A DNA stretch of 64,000 nucleotides from Candidatus Vallotiella sp. (ex Adelges kitamiensis) (GTDB lineage Bacteria; Pseudomonadota; Gammaproteobacteria; Burkholderiales; Burkholderiaceae). The DNA is taken from positions 18,309 to 82,308 of the forward strand of contig NZ_CP080504.1 in assembly GCF_020342435.1 (NCBI RefSeq), given 5' to 3'. Below the pieces are notes generated by a model, which searched no databases, was not told where the DNA came from, and worked only from the letters and a program-made list of their open reading frames with translations. A program made the translations under genes and the position numbers. Shown in pieces: positions 62,399 through 64,000 of this stretch. Positions within the stretch are counted from its first letter, which is position 1. The number at the start of each line of letters is the position of its first letter.

Positions 62399-62626
62399 TT
62401 TATAATAGGTCTTTATGCTACTTCAGCAATGCCTGTCTAGGCGAGCACTGTCGCACACGCAGTAGAGTTCTGGTGAATTAGCTAATAAAATAAAAAGGGT
62501 CAAAAACTTCTCTACTATCCACCGCCTGGCGAAAATTGAAAGATTTGGAGTCGAACAGATCCGATAGTGATTCATCGCGGCGACGATCGATATCATTAGA
62601 TAACTCAGATTTATACTAGCCATATT
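62399..62626. other. Short gap downstream of rpe
   Basis: A 66-residue minus-strand frame overlaps here but has no recognisable features. In Burkholderia a phosphoglycolate phosphatase gene follows rpe; it is not readable. Confidence 0.4.
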
Positions 62627-63304
62627 TCACCTGGATGACTCTAGTGCTTGCCTTAACTGGTGGATTACTTGCTGATAATCTGGCTGATCGAAGATAGCTG
62701 AACCAGCGACAAACGTATCAGCACCAGCCTCCCTAATTTTCGCAATGTTATCAGCTTTTACCCCGCCGTCGACTTCTAGGTAGATCTCACGTCCTGTTTG
62801 CTCTGAATATATGTCGATGCGCCGCCGAACATCTTGCAGTTTATTAAGTATCTCAGGAATAAATAGCTGTCCACTAAACCCGGGATTCACAAGCATAATT
62901 AAAACTAAATCAATGCGATCCATTATATGATCCAGGTAGTGTAATGAAGTAGCTGGATTAAATGCCAATCCAGCTTTGCAACCGTGATCCCGTATGAACG
63001 ACAGGGTGCGATCGACATGGTCAGATGCTTCAGGATGAAAGCTAATTATGTTCGCGCCTGATTTTGCGAAATCTATTACTAGTCGATCCACCGGACGTAC
63101 CATTAGATGCACGTCGATTGGTGCTCTAACGTGTGGCCGAATGGCTTTGCAGACTATCGGGCCGATTGTTAGATTGGGTACATAATGGTTATCCATTACG
63201 TCAAAGTGGATCCAGTCGCCACCGGCGGCGATAACATTGCGCACTTCTTCGCCGAGGCGGGCGAAGTCGGCCGAAAGAATGCTTGGAGCAATACGAAAAA
63301 TCAT
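62627..63304 (-). CDS. rpe: Ribulose-phosphate 3-epimerase
   Basis: Rpe interconverts ribulose 5-phosphate and xylulose 5-phosphate in the pentose phosphate pathway, feeding PRPP used by hisG and trpD. The 225 residues start [20 protein letters not shown], with the metal ligands in [14 protein letters not shown] and VDVHLMV-like PIDVHLMVR, and the second catalytic aspartate in LEVDGGVK. The usual MSVNPGFGGQ loop reads [10 protein letters not shown], a mild change. First gene before the decayed trpE region. Confidence 0.94.
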   Translation of the reverse strand: MIFRIAPSILSADFARLGEEVRNVIAAGGDWIHFDVMDNHYVPNLTIGPIVCKAIRPHVRAPIDVHLMVRPVDRLVIDFAKSGANIISFHPEASDHVDRTLSFIRDHGCKAGLAFNPATSLHYLDHIMDRIDLVLIMLVNPGFSGQLFIPEILNKLQDVRRRIDIYSEQTGREIYLEVDGGVKADNIAKIREAGADTFVAGSAIFDQPDYQQVIHQLRQALESSR

Positions 63305-64000
63305 CTCAGAACTCGTTTGCGGGTACCGAAAGTAAATAAAAAATTATTTTAGCGTATAGGTACCGCTCCTTGATTCTTATATTTACTTATCAGTAGATAA
63401 TGTAGATTATTCGAGCAAAACTATTATTAGTTAATAGCTAGCTAGTCAAGCGCCTGAAGACATGAATCGAACTTTTGCTAAAGTAAGATAGATGTGATAC
63501 ATACGAGTAATCCGATCAGGGGTAGTATTTCAGGGGGCGTTTAGTGAAAGCATACTTAACGATATAACTAATAAACTACTGATATACTAGATGTACCGAT
63601 CGAAAATAAGCAATTAGTCGCAGTGTATTTCACACACTAATAATGATCTATACCCGGGTAGTCCGCAAGAATATTCAGGAATCAAATGCTAAAATAAATC
63701 AATTGCTATTAGCATACTAAGTAGTCGCTTTTTACGATATAGCATGGCTTGAGCGTTTAGCACCTCATATTTTAACTAAAAAAACTCTAGATGAGACACT
63801 TAGCACAGTAGCTGCGGTTATCAGACTTTTATTACTTCAGCTGCAAAACCCAACGAAAATCTATCTAATTTAGAGTTAGATAAGAGTAGTCTATCGCTAA
63901 AATATTGTTTTGTACTTGCAACATTTTATATAAGGCATATTTGCAGGTAGATCTCAGTAGCACAAGATTTTAAGAAAACTCTTGACGCTTCGCAAAATTA
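63305..64000. other. Right end of window, no gene recognised
   Basis: About 700 bp of AT-rich sequence upstream of rpe. No intact gene, RNA or relic was recognised. It should carry the rpe promoter. Confidence 0.45.

Noticed and set aside
1..64000. CRISPR arrays, insertion sequences, prophage, toxin-antitoxin or secretion-system genes
   Set aside because: No regularly spaced repeats, transposase motifs, integrases or related genes were seen anywhere in the window.

Overview
The window looks like part of the chromosome of a reduced-genome betaproteobacterium in the Burkholderiaceae, most likely an obligate intracellular symbiont or an insect- or fungus-associated bacterium. The proteins read almost residue for residue like Burkholderia, Mycetohabitans and Caballeronia homologues. 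The order of retained genes is also Burkholderia-like: fusA-tuf-S10-spc-alpha-rplQ-cutA, thiO-S-G-E, bolA-murA-hisGDCB-H-A-F-I-E, sspA-sspB-tRNA-Thr, hemA-prfA-prmC-grxD-ubiX and rpe-(trpEG)-trpD-trpC-ung. By my rough estimate about a quarter of the window is AT-rich DNA with no intact gene. Intact genes are separated by decayed stretches of 0.3-3.6 kb, which is typical of a genome still shedding genes. The exact species cannot be fixed from the sequence; an adelgid-symbiont (Vallotia-like) lineage is one guess.

Layout. 1-17900: translation and transcription block with the 3' part of fusA, tuf, the complete S10, spc and alpha ribosomal operons, secY, infA, rpmJ, rpoA and rplQ. 18096-26376: cutA, engB, lysA, the class A penicillin-binding protein mrcA and an SbmA/BacA-type ABC transporter, with wide gaps. 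26777-30186: thiamin genes thiO-thiS-thiG-thiE. 31310-40333: a bolA relic, murA and the full histidine pathway set. 40334-43947: the largest decayed region, holding a readable degQ/htrA pseudogene. 43948-48028: sspA, sspB, tRNA-Thr(UGU), a cold-shock gene and an amino-acid permease. 48641-52430: a ubiX relic, grxD, prmC, prfA and a hemA relic. 53537-59130: an Xaa-Pro aminopeptidase, ychF and ung. 59160-63304: trpC, trpD, a gap where trpG and trpE would be expected, then rpe.

Functionally, the window keeps the translation machinery, peptidoglycan synthesis (murA, mrcA), late lysine synthesis (lysA), histidine synthesis, thiazole and thiamin-phosphate synthesis, and the middle of tryptophan synthesis. 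It is losing heme precursor synthesis (hemA), the flavin prenyltransferase used in ubiquinone synthesis (ubiX), periplasmic quality control (degQ) and bolA. Retention of amino-acid and vitamin synthesis alongside loss of stress and respiratory functions fits a nutritional symbiont.

I found no convincing new biological system. The most informative material is the set of four pseudogenes read here by eye, a broken tryptophan pathway, G/C homopolymer tracts in or next to murA, ung and an ABC transporter gene, and many strong intergenic inverted repeats, including a perfect 21-bp one. No CRISPR array, insertion sequence, integrase or phage gene was seen.
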